Source: CAITWF01 sp038231575
Lineage (GTDB): Bacteria; Verrucomicrobiota; Verrucomicrobiia; Opitutales; Opitutaceae
Assembly (NCBI GenBank): GCA_038231575.1
Contig: JBBRLB010000007.1
Span: 1 to 64,000 of the forward strand
Reading direction: 5' to 3'
Length of the DNA: 64,000 nucleotides
Shown here in pieces: positions 19,474-28,241 of the stretch. How positions within the stretch are numbered: the first letter of the stretch is position 1; each line of letters begins with the position of its first letter. The translations under genes were made by a program, and so were the position numbers. Below the pieces are notes generated by a model. It was not told the origin of the DNA. It did no database searches and worked only from the letters and a program-made list of their open reading frames with translations.

Positions 19474-19563
19474 TTATTTCGGGGAGGTTGGTGGGTGGTC
19501 CGAGCCGCCGTCGGTGGCCACGAGAGCGGCGAGGAGGGCGAGGACGAAGACGGCGGCGAGCAT
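19474..19563 (-). CDS. Possible 29-residue membrane peptide
   Basis: A short frame upstream of the lipoprotein trio reads MLAAVFVLALLAALVA followed by TDGGSDHPPTSPK. It is one clear transmembrane helix with a polar C-terminal tail. No Shine-Dalgarno sequence is seen, and a hydrophobic frame can arise by chance in GC-rich DNA. It would be the first cistron of the lipoprotein operon if translated. Confidence 0.3.
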   Translation of the reverse strand: MLAAVFVLALLAALVATDGGSDHPPTSPK

Positions 19564-19725
19564 GGGGCGGGGTCGGTTGGTGGCTGACCGAAAGAGAATA
19601 GCAGCGGGCACGGCAGAGCGTTAATCGATAAGCCTGATGCCGGGCATCACGTGGGATGATGGCCGGGCGGTTTCCGAAACAGCGTTGCCTTGGGTGGCCA
19701 GACGGAACTTGCTGGGGCCCTCCGA

Positions 19726-20631
19726 GTGAACGTCCATCACCTCGAATTGTTTTATTATGTCGCGAAGCACGGCGGCATCAGCGCCGCGGTCCGGAATTTT
19801 CCCTACGGGATCCAGCAGCCGGCGGTGAGCGGGCAGATGCGACAGCTCGAGGAAGACACGGGCGCGAAGCTTTTTGAGCGCACGCCGTTTCGACTCACGC
19901 CGGCGGGGGAGCGGTTGTTCGCGCACGTGCAGCCGTTTTTTGAAAACCTCGACGGGATCGCCGCGCAGTTGAAAGGATTCGCCGAGCCGGTGCTGCGACT
20001 GGGCGGCGCCGAACTGGTGCTGCGCGATCATGTGCCGGCCGTGATGCGATCGGTGCGCACGCAAAATCCCGATATGCGATTGAGTTTGCACTCGGGCGTG
20101 CAGGCGCAGGTCGAGGATTGGCTCCGCAACGACCAGATCGATCTCGCCATTACGTCGGTGGGGCCGCGGCCGCCGCCGCGGTTGCGGCAACTGCCGCTGC
20201 TGCGGATTCCGCTGGTGCTGCTCGTGCACCGCACCGCGCGGTGGAAAACGGCGGCGGAACTTTGGACGGAGAAAAAAATTCCCGCCCGGCTCGTCGCGCA
20301 GCCCGCGACGACGGCGTTCATGCAGAGTTTCCAGCGCGATTTGAAACGCCGTCGCATCGTCTGGCCGCAGGCCCTCGAGGCGACTTCGGCCGAACTCGTC
20401 TGGCGCTACGTGGCCGACGGGGAGGGCTATGGCGTCGTGAACCGCGTGGCCCTCGCCAAGCTCAAGGGGCGGGAGGTGCGCGTGCTGCCGCTCGATGACT
20501 TCGAGCCGATGACGATGGGGGCGCTGTGGCGCGGAGAACCGTCACCGCTGATTCGCGCCGTGATCGAGGAGATGCGACGCTACACCCACGCGACGTTTCC
20601 AGATTGGGCGTGTGCGGAAAAACTGCCCTGA
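19726..20631 (+). CDS. LysR family transcriptional regulator
   Basis: The protein has about 301 residues. The N-terminal winged helix is MNVHHLELFYYVAKHGGISA, then QQPAVSGQMRQLEEDTGAKL and FERTPFRLTPAGERLF, the standard LysR helix-turn-helix. The C-terminal effector domain (LRLGGAELVLRDHVPAVM, IDLAITSVGP, GEGYGVVNRVAL) follows. The GTG at 19726 is chosen because the LysR domain begins exactly there. Helix 2 has a small insertion (RNFPYGIQQPAVS), as seen in a subgroup related to NhaR/CysB-like proteins. The upstream neighbours on the other strand are the lipoprotein genes, about 290 bases from start to start, making them possible targets; the downstream gene is convergent. Confidence 0.85.
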   Translation: MNVHHLELFYYVAKHGGISAAVRNFPYGIQQPAVSGQMRQLEEDTGAKLFERTPFRLTPAGERLFAHVQPFFENLDGIAAQLKGFAEPVLRLGGAELVLRDHVPAVMRSVRTQNPDMRLSLHSGVQAQVEDWLRNDQIDLAITSVGPRPPPRLRQLPLLRIPLVLLVHRTARWKTAAELWTEKKIPARLVAQPATTAFMQSFQRDLKRRRIVWPQALEATSAELVWRYVADGEGYGVVNRVALAKLKGREVRVLPLDDFEPMTMGALWRGEPSPLIRAVIEEMRRYTHATFPDWACAEKLP

Positions 20632-20637
20632 GCACGC

Positions 20638-22671
20638 TCAGGCTGCGGCCGCCAGCGGCGGCATCGGCACGTCAAGCGCGGCGGAAATCGCGCGGAGCAG
20701 TTCGGCTTCGGCCACGAGAATCTGGCCGTCGGCCCCGACGACATGCGCGGCGGCGGTGAGTGTGCGTTGCTTGATCGGGCCGCTCGCGGCGGCGAGTTTG
20801 TCGAGCGCGGCGTCGAGTTGTGCGAGCCCGCACGCGGACTCGCCGAGAAACGCGAGCTGGCTTTCGATGAGTTTGATCTGCGCGGCGCCGGCAGCGAACG
20901 CGGCGCGCGCGTCGAGGTCGAGGTTGCTCGACACGCGCGCGAGCGCGGAGAGCACGACGGAGATTTCCCCTGCGAGCGCGTTGAACGAATAAAACTGCAC
21001 GACTGCGGCGCCGGGCTTGCGGCCGAGTTCCAGCGAGCGGAGCAGCATTTTTTGCAACGCGAACTCGAACGGCGTGACGACGCCGTCGGCGTGGACGAGT
21101 TCGTCGAGCGTGGTGACGAAGCGGTCGAGCGCGGCGGCGTCGAGCTGGCGCAACGCGGGCAGGCAGAGTTGCAGGAGCGGCAGTCGCACGGCGGGATCGA
21201 CCAGACTGAGCGACGGACGCAGGCTCGCGAGGGCGGCGGCGGACGCGGGGCCGGCGAGTTTTTCCACGAGCGATTGTTGCTTCGCACGGATATCCGGCGG
21301 GCCATCGAGGAGGAGGCCGTAAACGAGAACGGGGGCAAGCGTGGGCTCGCGGGCGGCATCGCGGAGGCCGGCGGGGAGGGCGTTGAGGAGCGATTGGGCG
21401 TTGGAAATCTGTTCAGGCGCGAGCATCCCAATCGAGGCGATGGCCGCGGTGGGAGCCGGGACATGCGGCTGGAAATGATCCACCGATGGCTTCGCGGGCG
21501 CGAGGCCGGCGGCGACGAACGACTCGTGGGCGACGTCGACGACCTCGGGCGGGTCGAACATTTTGCCGTCGAAGCGCGGGTCGATCGCGCGGATGCGTTC
21601 GTCGAGTGGCGGATGCGTGGCCCAGGCACCACCGAAATTCGAGATGAACGCCTGCGCGAAAAAGAAGTGGCCGATCTCGGCGGCCTTGGAGGTTTGCAGC
21701 GACGAGCCGAGCGCGTAACCGCCGATTTTTTTCAGCGCACCGGTGATGCCGCCGGGGTTGCGCGTGAACTGGACCGCGGAGGCGTCGGCGAGAAATTCCC
21801 GCTGGCGCGACACGGCGGCTTGGATGAGCCGCCCGAAAAAATAGCCGACGTAGCCGATGAGGAGCAGCGCGACGCCGACGAACAGCATGACGGCGACGAT
21901 GCCGCCGGAATTTTTTTCGCGCGAACTGACGCGGACGTTTTGCAGCGACCACAGGAGACCGCGGCCCGCGAGGCCGAGCACGAGGATGCCGAACACGATC
22001 GAGCCGACGCGGAGGTTGAGCCGCATGTCGCCATTGAGGATGTGGCTGAACTCGTGGCCGATCACGCCCTGCAATTCGTCGCGCGTGAGTTTCGTCATCG
22101 TGCCGTGCGTGACGCACACGGCGGCGTCGCTCGTCGTGAGGCCGGCGGCGAACGCGTTGATGCACGGCTCGTCGTCGATCAGATAAACGACGGGCACCGT
22201 GATGCCGGACGCGATCGCCATTTCCTCGACGACGTTGAGGAGGCGGCGCTCGGCGGTGTCGGTCGTGTGCGGTTCCACGCGGCGGCCACCGACACTCTCG
22301 GCGATGGCGCTGCCGCCGGAGGAATATGCGTTCCACTTGTAGAGCGACGCGAGACCGACGACGAGGAGCGTGCCGGCGGCCACGAGGACGAAGAGCACCG
22401 GATGCCAGACAAAAAGCGAAAACGGTGAGGTCGGATCACCGACCGACGAACCGCTATAAACATAATGATAGTGGCTGGCGCCCGCGGAATCCACATAGCT
22501 GCTGCGAGTGGTGTTGGCAGAAGTGGTGAGATTTGTGAAACCGAGTTTGCGCAGCACGAGCACAGCGCTGACATAACTGGCGAGAATCGTGCCGGCGACG
22601 GCGAACGCGAAGAGCCAGACGAGTCGCGACGTGCGTTTTTTCGCGCGGGCTTGGGCTTCGAAGAAATCCAT
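20638..22671 (-). CDS. M48 family membrane metallopeptidase with TerB-like C-terminus
   Basis: The 677-residue protein has two N-terminal membrane helices (about residues 17-40 and 86-110), the zinc motif GHEFSHILNGD (HEFSH at 206-210), two more membrane segments and the third ligand region REFLADASAVQF near 290-302. This is an HtpX-like arrangement. After residue 400 a long helical part follows, ending with ADGVVTPFEFALQKML and ADGQILVAEAELLRAIS, which resemble paired TerB-type acidic helices. HtpX proteins degrade misfolded membrane proteins. It is the last gene of a lemA-DUF4870-ybjQ-M48 cluster on the minus strand; LemA and M48 genes are often linked. Confidence 0.87.
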   Translation of the reverse strand: MDFFEAQARAKKRTSRLVWLFAFAVAGTILASYVSAVLVLRKLGFTNLTTSANTTRSSYVDSAGASHYHYVYSGSSVGDPTSPFSLFVWHPVLFVLVAAGTLLVVGLASLYKWNAYSSGGSAIAESVGGRRVEPHTTDTAERRLLNVVEEMAIASGITVPVVYLIDDEPCINAFAAGLTTSDAAVCVTHGTMTKLTRDELQGVIGHEFSHILNGDMRLNLRVGSIVFGILVLGLAGRGLLWSLQNVRVSSREKNSGGIVAVMLFVGVALLLIGYVGYFFGRLIQAAVSRQREFLADASAVQFTRNPGGITGALKKIGGYALGSSLQTSKAAEIGHFFFAQAFISNFGGAWATHPPLDERIRAIDPRFDGKMFDPPEVVDVAHESFVAAGLAPAKPSVDHFQPHVPAPTAAIASIGMLAPEQISNAQSLLNALPAGLRDAAREPTLAPVLVYGLLLDGPPDIRAKQQSLVEKLAGPASAAALASLRPSLSLVDPAVRLPLLQLCLPALRQLDAAALDRFVTTLDELVHADGVVTPFEFALQKMLLRSLELGRKPGAAVVQFYSFNALAGEISVVLSALARVSSNLDLDARAAFAAGAAQIKLIESQLAFLGESACGLAQLDAALDKLAAASGPIKQRTLTAAAHVVGADGQILVAEAELLRAISAALDVPMPPLAAAA

Positions 22672-22808
22672 CGGTCAAGAAGGGCCGCAAAGAGGCGCAG
22701 AAGGCGCAAAAATTTCTTTGGAAACGCGGAGGGCGCGGGGAAGGGGGTGAATTCTCCGCGGGTGGGGCGTTCTCGTTTTGTGACTCTGGGCGTGCTTTTG
22801 CGGCTGAA

Positions 22809-23129
22809 CTAGGCGGGCTCGACGACGACGGCGGTGCCATAGCAGAGGACCTCGGTCACACCGCCCATGACTTCGGTGGCGTCGTAACGGAGGCCGAGAA
22901 TGGCGTTGGCGCCGAGGGCGGACGCGTGGGCGACCATGCGCTGGTAGGCGTCTTCGCGGGCACGCTCGCACAGCTCGGTGTAGAGTGTGATGTCACCGCC
23001 GAAGAGCGTCTGGATGCCAGCGCCGATGTTGCCGATGATGGAGCGCGAGCGAACGACGATGCCACGGACGGTGCCGAGTTCCTTCGTGACGCGAAAGCCG
23101 ATGAGAGTGGGGTTGGTGGTGTTGTGCAT
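22809..23129 (-). CDS. YbjQ/UPF0145 family protein
   Basis: The 106-residue protein matches the YbjQ (UPF0145, heavy-metal-binding-domain) family. It has the strand VTKELGTVRGIVVRSRSIIG, then TLYTELCERAREDAYQRMVA, and GANAILGLRYDATEVMGGVT with the family's G-x-N-A-[IV] turn. Members form pentameric beta-rich rings with unknown function. The ATG at 23129 gives the normal family length. It lies between the DUF4870 and M48 genes, 22 bases after the former. Confidence 0.85.
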   Translation of the reverse strand: MHNTTNPTLIGFRVTKELGTVRGIVVRSRSIIGNIGAGIQTLFGGDITLYTELCERAREDAYQRMVAHASALGANAILGLRYDATEVMGGVTEVLCYGTAVVVEPA

Positions 23130-23151
23130 GGCGCGACGACGGGCGTGGGGG

Positions 23152-23508
23152 TTAAACAATGCGCAGCGTGAGCGGATACCGATAGCAGATGCCGTCCGAG
23201 GCTTTGATCGCGGCAACGATTGCCAGCACGATCGACGTGAGACCAATCACAATCAGCAGTGGAATACCGATCAGAATAAACGTGAGAGGGATGCAGCAGA
23301 GCGCGTAGATGAGCATCGAAAGGTGGAAGTTGAGCGCCTCACGCGCGTTCTCGGCGACGTAGGCGGAATCGCCCTTCATTGAGAGGTAAACTACCAGCGG
23401 GAGCAGAAAGGGCAGGCCGACGAAGGTCGAGAGATGGCTGAAGAGCGCCCAGATTTTTTCGTTACCACGGGGCTGACTGAGCGGAGGGAGGGTGGGAGCG
23501 GAGTCCAT
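23152..23508 (-). CDS. DUF4870 small membrane protein
   Basis: The 118-residue protein has a soluble start (EKIWALFSHLSTFVGLPF) and membrane helices LPLVVYLSMKG, FHLSMLIYALCCIPLTFI and GLTSIVLAIVAAIKASDG. The NAREALNFHLSM motif is the signature of the DUF4870 (Tic20-like) family. Function is unknown. Its place between lemA and ybjQ suggests membrane quality control together with the M48 peptidase. Confidence 0.85.
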   Translation of the reverse strand: MDSAPTLPPLSQPRGNEKIWALFSHLSTFVGLPFLLPLVVYLSMKGDSAYVAENAREALNFHLSMLIYALCCIPLTFILIGIPLLIVIGLTSIVLAIVAAIKASDGICYRYPLTLRIV

Positions 23509-23588
23509 GGGATTGGCGGATTGCTGCGTGGACGTGAACGGATCGGCTGGACCGGCGTGATGCTACGGGGCGAGGCACCCCGGGAAAG

Positions 23589-24191
23589 TTAGGCGAAGCT
23601 GACCTTCGGCGCATTGCGCTCCGTCGGATCTTCGATCTTGAAGAGCTCGGCGGGGAGGAAGCCGAACATGCCGGCGAAAATCACGTTCGGGAAAACTTCG
23701 CGCGTCGTGTTGTAGGTCATGACGCTGTCGTTGTAGGCTTGGCGGGCGAACGCGATTTTGTTCTCGGTCGAGGTGAGTTCCTCGGTGAGCTGCAGCATAT
23801 TTTGGTTGGCCTTTAATTCCGGGTATTGTTCCGAAACGACCAGGAGGCGGGAGAGTGCGCCGGTGAGGCCGGACTCGGCGGACACGAGGCCCTTCATCGC
23901 GTTGGCGTCGGCGGGATTCGCGGCGGCCGACTGCGAGGCGGCGAGAGCGATGTTGCGGGCTTTGATGACGGCTTCGAGCGTGCTGCTCTCGTGCTTCATG
24001 TAGCCTTTGGCGACCTCGACAAGGTTCGGAATGAGATCGTAGCGGCGCTTGAGCTGGACGTCGATTTGCGCGAACGCGTTTTTGAAACGATTGCGGAGAC
24101 CGACGAGACTATTGTAGATGCCGGCGGCCCAGGCGCCGAGGACAACGACGAGGGCGACGAGCACGAGTGCGACGATGAGGAGGAGTTTCAT
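23589..24191 (-). CDS. lemA: LemA family protein
   Basis: The 200-residue protein has one N-terminal membrane helix (LLLIVALVLVALVVVLGAWA) and the long helical LemA body. It contains YNSLVGLRNRFKNAFAQIDV, LKRRYDLIPNLVEVAKGYMK and FARQAYNDSVMTYNTTREVF and ends with FPAELF-like FGFLPAELFKIEDP. LemA proteins are often next to HtpX-type M48 peptidases; one is an antigen presenter in Listeria, but the general role is unknown. It is the first gene of the four-gene minus-strand cluster. Confidence 0.9.
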   Translation of the reverse strand: MKLLLIVALVLVALVVVLGAWAAGIYNSLVGLRNRFKNAFAQIDVQLKRRYDLIPNLVEVAKGYMKHESSTLEAVIKARNIALAASQSAAANPADANAMKGLVSAESGLTGALSRLLVVSEQYPELKANQNMLQLTEELTSTENKIAFARQAYNDSVMTYNTTREVFPNVIFAGMFGFLPAELFKIEDPTERNAPKVSFA

Positions 24192-24327
24192 GGCGGGAGG
24201 AAAAGGCCGGGAAGTTGGAGAAATCTATCGGCGGCGAGTGTGCGAAGGGAGCGTTGGGGCGCGAGCGGGAATTGGTTACAACGCGGTTGATTGTTTCCAG
24301 CAGGCGAAGCAATTTCGCGCCGGCCTG

Positions 24328-27060
24328 ATGTTCGTCCCCATGCGTCCTCCCCAACTCCCCGCCCTCTTCCGCGCGTCGCTTTTTTTGGCGGCGGCGGGAA
24401 CGGTCCATGCGCAAGCGGCCGCCACGGGGGCGGAAGTGCGCTTGAATATCGCGCCGCTCAATTCCCCGGCGCCCCTCGCGAAATCGGCCGTCGCGCCGAT
24501 CTCGCCGGGCGCGTTCAACGCCAATCTCGCCGCCGCGCGCCGGGCGCAGGAGTTGGGGCTGCCGTCATTGGCCGTCCCGTTTTACCGGCAGCTCCTGGAG
24601 TCCGCGGCGGCCGCCGATCGCGAGGGCCTGGCGCTGGCCCTGAGCACCGCGTTGCTCGATGCCGGCGATGCCGCGGAAGCGCAGAAGGTGCTCGCCACGC
24701 TGCCAGCGCCGCACGATGCCGCGGGGCATCTTCGCGCCGGATTGGCGGCGTTCCAATTGCGCAAGCGGGACGCAGCCCAGGCCGAGTGGAATGTGATCAA
24801 GGCCGACGAAATCGCGCCGCCGGATCGGGCGTGGTATTATTTCTTTACGGGCGCGCTCTACGACACGGCGGTGGTGCAGGATTTGACGAAGGCCAATGAG
24901 TTTTATCTGAAGGCCGAGGCGGCCGCGACGACGGAGCTTTCGAAAGCGCGCTTCCAACTGGCCGGTGAGCAAGTGCGGCTGCGGATGATCGGCGTGCCGG
25001 CCAACGCGGTGGTGCAACAAAACCTCCGGAGTTTTGAATTATATCAAGGCCGCGCGCCCGGCTACAATTTCGCGAAATTCTACGCGGTCGAACTGGCGGC
25101 GCTCAACCGCGGCGACGAAGCCGTGCAGTTTTTGCAACGGCGGGTTTTGCTGGGGCTGCCGCCGCAGGAACGGGGCTGGCGCGACGAGTTCAATTTCCTC
25201 CTCGGCTTGATCGGGGATCCTTCCCGGACGGGACCGGCGCGCGCGGCGCTCAACCAACTGCTCGAAACCGGCGCCAACACCGAGAAGCAGCGGCAGGCCC
25301 TGCAGTTGCTCGCCGCTGCCTCCAACCAAGAGCCGGGCCGCGGCCAATTCCGCGCCGAGCTCACCAAGTTGATCGGCGTCACGCCGGCGCACCCGATTAA
25401 GGAGAGCCTGTTGTTTTACCGCGCCCAGCTCGCGCTCGCGGAAAAAAATTATCCGCTGGCGGAAGACGATGCGAATGCCGTGCTGCAGAGTTTTCCCGGC
25501 TCGGCGTTGCGCGTGCATGCGTTCGGCGTGCTGACCGGCTCGGCGTGGGAGCAGGGCCGATTCCGACTCGCCGCCACCCACGCGCGCCAGGCGCGCGTGG
25601 AACTCGCGGCGGCCGTCGACCCTGCGCTGGTCGAAACGCGGGGACGGCTCGGCGTGCTGGAGGCCGAAGCGTGGTTTCGCGCCGGCGACGCCGACGACTA
25701 CCGCAATGCGGCCGATGCCTACGCCGCCGTGTTGCGCGAGCGCCCCGCTGGGATCCCGACCGGCGACCTGATGTTTCAGCGGGTGCTGTCGGAGATCAAA
25801 TCGGGTTCGCCCGTCGCCGCGAAGGTGCTCGACGAGGTCGAGACTGATCCGGCGTTTGATGTCGAGAACCGCTGGCAGGCCGAATGGAATCTGGCGCGCG
25901 AGCTGCAGACGCGTGGCAAGGAGGGGGTCGCCGAAGCCTACGCGCGCGTGAACCGTTTGCTCGGGGCGGCCTCGACCGCGGAGGCCTCCGCCATCAAGCC
26001 CGATCTCCATGCGCGCATGGCGTGGTTGCAGGCGCGATTGTCCTATGAAGCGGGTGAACTGGACCGCACGCTGGTGCTGGCGGACGGGTTGACAAAAATC
26101 GGCGCCGACGTCGACGCCACCTTGAAAATTGAGATCGCCGGCACGGCCGCGTTGCTCAAGGCGCAGGCACAGTTTGCGTTGCACGATGAGACGCACGGGC
26201 TCGAGACGCTGAAGAGATTGCGCGAGGGTCCGAAGTCGGACGCCGCGGTTTCGTCGTATCTTTTGGAGGCCGATTATTATGCGGCCCCCGGCCGCGATCG
26301 GATCGTCGATGCGCAAAAACTGCTGACCAAACTCGCGGACGAATTTTCCGACAACGCCTACGCGCCCTATGCGCTCTATCAAGCGGCGCTGCTCGCGGAG
26401 CGGCTCGGGCAGGACGATAATTACCGCGAGGCCAACCGTCTGATCGTCGATCTCGTGAAAAAATATCCGGCGAGTGATTTGGTTTTCCCGGCGCAGTTGA
26501 AGGAGGGCGAATTGAAGGAAAAACTGAACCAGTTGCCGCAGGCGCAGCAGGTTTATCAGGAACTGGAAAACAAGTTTCCGCGTCACCGCGACGTGGTGCG
26601 CGCGCAGCTCGCGCTGGCTAAATGCCTCGATGCGCAGTCGGCCGGCAACCCGGCCTATCTCGCGCAGGCGCAGGCGAAGTTCGAACAACTCCTCGATCGC
26701 GTGGACGCGCCTTCGGACGTTCGGGTCGAGGCGGGTTGTCATCTCGGCGAGTTGCTGGCGCGGCGCGACAACCTCGAGAAAGCCGTCATGGTGTGGTGGC
26801 GCGACGTGGTGCACCAATTCCTGCTCGGCGACGATCCGGCGAAGAAAGCCAAACTGATCGATCTCGACGGCCCGCCGGGGGTCAACGGTCGTTATTGGAT
26901 GGCGCGCACGCTCGTGCGCACCGGCGATGCGTTCGAGCAGCAGGGCAAATTTGAGGACGCGAAGAGCGCCTGGTCGCTCATCGTGGAGAAGAAATTGGGC
27001 TATGATTCGCTCGCGCGCGCGCGGCTTTCGCGCTTCGGTGTCCCGGAGGTGAAACCATGA
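24328..27060 (+). CDS. Large secreted tetratricopeptide-repeat protein
   Basis: The protein has about 910 residues. A second in-frame ATG at 24340 gives MRPPQLPALFRASLFLAAAG with a clean signal peptide ending at VHAQ; either start is possible. The whole mature part is alpha-helical and reads as degenerate TPR units, for example AQELGLPSLAVPFYRQLLES, LALALSTALLDAGDAAEAQK, FQLRKRDAAQAEWNVIKADE, YQAALLAERLGQDDNYREAN and KLNQLPQAQQVYQELENKFP. No enzyme domain is visible. It is the first gene of a cluster with ExbB- and ExbD-like genes, which suggests an envelope-spanning energised complex or a polymer-secretion scaffold. Confidence 0.78.
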   Translation: MFVPMRPPQLPALFRASLFLAAAGTVHAQAAATGAEVRLNIAPLNSPAPLAKSAVAPISPGAFNANLAAARRAQELGLPSLAVPFYRQLLESAAAADREGLALALSTALLDAGDAAEAQKVLATLPAPHDAAGHLRAGLAAFQLRKRDAAQAEWNVIKADEIAPPDRAWYYFFTGALYDTAVVQDLTKANEFYLKAEAAATTELSKARFQLAGEQVRLRMIGVPANAVVQQNLRSFELYQGRAPGYNFAKFYAVELAALNRGDEAVQFLQRRVLLGLPPQERGWRDEFNFLLGLIGDPSRTGPARAALNQLLETGANTEKQRQALQLLAAASNQEPGRGQFRAELTKLIGVTPAHPIKESLLFYRAQLALAEKNYPLAEDDANAVLQSFPGSALRVHAFGVLTGSAWEQGRFRLAATHARQARVELAAAVDPALVETRGRLGVLEAEAWFRAGDADDYRNAADAYAAVLRERPAGIPTGDLMFQRVLSEIKSGSPVAAKVLDEVETDPAFDVENRWQAEWNLARELQTRGKEGVAEAYARVNRLLGAASTAEASAIKPDLHARMAWLQARLSYEAGELDRTLVLADGLTKIGADVDATLKIEIAGTAALLKAQAQFALHDETHGLETLKRLREGPKSDAAVSSYLLEADYYAAPGRDRIVDAQKLLTKLADEFSDNAYAPYALYQAALLAERLGQDDNYREANRLIVDLVKKYPASDLVFPAQLKEGELKEKLNQLPQAQQVYQELENKFPRHRDVVRAQLALAKCLDAQSAGNPAYLAQAQAKFEQLLDRVDAPSDVRVEAGCHLGELLARRDNLEKAVMVWWRDVVHQFLLGDDPAKKAKLIDLDGPPGVNGRYWMARTLVRTGDAFEQQGKFEDAKSAWSLIVEKKLGYDSLARARLSRFGVPEVKP

Positions 27061-27140
27061 GCCGCGCCGCCCCGCGCTGCGTGACGGCGCCGCGCGTTTC
27101 GGATTTACGCGGCGAAATGAACCCCGTCTAACTGCGCACC

Positions 27141-27803
27141 ATGTCCGGCTTCAATTTCAGTCTCTTCACCAAAGGCGGCCCGATGTTGTGGGTGATCGCC
27201 GCGCTCGGGGTGCTGGGGCTGATGCTGTTCATCGAGCGGACGCTTTACCTCCATCGCGGGCAAATCCGCGCCAAGGCCTTTGTCGAGGGCTTGAAAAACA
27301 TCCTCGCCAAACGCCGCCTGATCGAGGCGCTGACCGTGTGTGAAGAAACGCCGGGCCCGGTGGCCGCCGTCGTGAAAGCCGCGCTGCTGCACGCGGACGA
27401 TGAAGCGGACGCGATGCGGTTTCACGTGCAGGAGGCCGCGGTCATCGAGTTGCCCGCGATCGAACGCCGGCTGGGATCCATTGCCGCGATCGCGCAGGTG
27501 GCGCCGCTCGTCGGTTTGCTCGGCACGCTGCTCGGCATGATCACCACCTTCGTGGCGTTTGAGAAAGGGGACTATGTGACGGCGAGTGCGCTTTCCGCCG
27601 GTATGAAGCAGGCCCTGCTCAGCACGGCGGCCAGCCTGATGCTCGCGATCCCCGCGCACCTCGCGCATCATTTTCTGAGCGGCCGGGTGCGGTCGATCGT
27701 TCGCGACATGGAGTGGTCCGCCAACGAGATCATGAAATATTTGCTGACGGAGTATCGCGGAAAAACTCCGGGCGCCGGCGAAGCCAAGTCTTCGACCCCA
27801 TGA
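27141..27803 (+). CDS. MotA/TolQ/ExbB family proton channel protein
   Basis: The 220-residue protein has three membrane segments: GPMLWVIAALGVLGLMLFIE, then IAAIAQVAPLVGLLGTLLGM with the family signature and KQALLSTAASLMLAIPAHLA. TolQ/ExbB proteins form pentamers around a pair of ExbD/TolR helices and use the proton gradient to drive TonB or TolA. The stop overlaps the start of the ExbD-like gene (ATGA), so the two are coupled. It lies 80 bases after the TPR gene. Confidence 0.87.
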   Translation: MSGFNFSLFTKGGPMLWVIAALGVLGLMLFIERTLYLHRGQIRAKAFVEGLKNILAKRRLIEALTVCEETPGPVAAVVKAALLHADDEADAMRFHVQEAAVIELPAIERRLGSIAAIAQVAPLVGLLGTLLGMITTFVAFEKGDYVTASALSAGMKQALLSTAASLMLAIPAHLAHHFLSGRVRSIVRDMEWSANEIMKYLLTEYRGKTPGAGEAKSSTP

Positions 27804-28240
27804 TCGCGCGCCCCCTGGATCTCGCCTCGAAGCTGCGGCCGGCGCCGCGGAATTTCGATTTTCTGTTTTTGGTGAACGGCGGCTTGCTCGTGCTGTTCTT
27901 TTCGCTGTTCGGCTCGCGTTTCGTGCTCGCGCCGGGGCTCGGCGTGGATTTCCAGACGCCCGCCGTGCCGGGCGCGCGGAGCGGCGCCGCGCAGACGACC
28001 CACCGGATCACGGTGAAGCCAACCGGGGTGATTTACGTCGAAGATGGTCCCGCCGATCTCGAGCGGCTCGGAAAGTGGCTGACCGAGGAGGCGAAAAAAA
28101 CGCGCCAACCGTCGCTGCTCATCATCGCGAGCAAAGACGTGCCGAATGGAAAAATCGTCGAGATTGCGACGGCCGCGCACGCGGCGGGTTTTGTGAAGGT
28201 GCAGCAGGCGGCGGAAGAGCCCACCGCGGCGAAACACTGA
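27800..28240 (+). CDS. ExbD/TolR-like protein lacking the usual membrane aspartate
   Basis: The 146-residue protein has one N-terminal membrane helix (FLFLVNGGLLVLFFSLFGSR) and a periplasmic domain with HRITVKPTGVIYVEDGPADL, SLLIIASKDVPNGKIVEIAT and AAHAAGFVKVQ, which match the ExbD/TolR strand-helix pattern. In ordinary ExbD the helix begins P-x-x-D, and the Asp carries protons. Aligned on the hydrophobic stretch, the position here is Asn (LVNGGLL), with the nearest Asp four to five residues earlier, before the helix. Coupling to the proton gradient may differ from the textbook case. It is the partner of the preceding ExbB-like gene. Confidence 0.75.
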   Translation: MIARPLDLASKLRPAPRNFDFLFLVNGGLLVLFFSLFGSRFVLAPGLGVDFQTPAVPGARSGAAQTTHRITVKPTGVIYVEDGPADLERLGKWLTEEAKKTRQPSLLIIASKDVPNGKIVEIATAAHAAGFVKVQQAAEEPTAAKH

Positions 28241-28241
28241 C

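Noticed and set aside
19366..19587. A 73-codon frame on the + strand across the lipoprotein start region
   Set aside because: It is low-complexity Glu/Asp/Gly-rich, overlaps the BamE-like gene on the other strand and has no ribosome-binding site.
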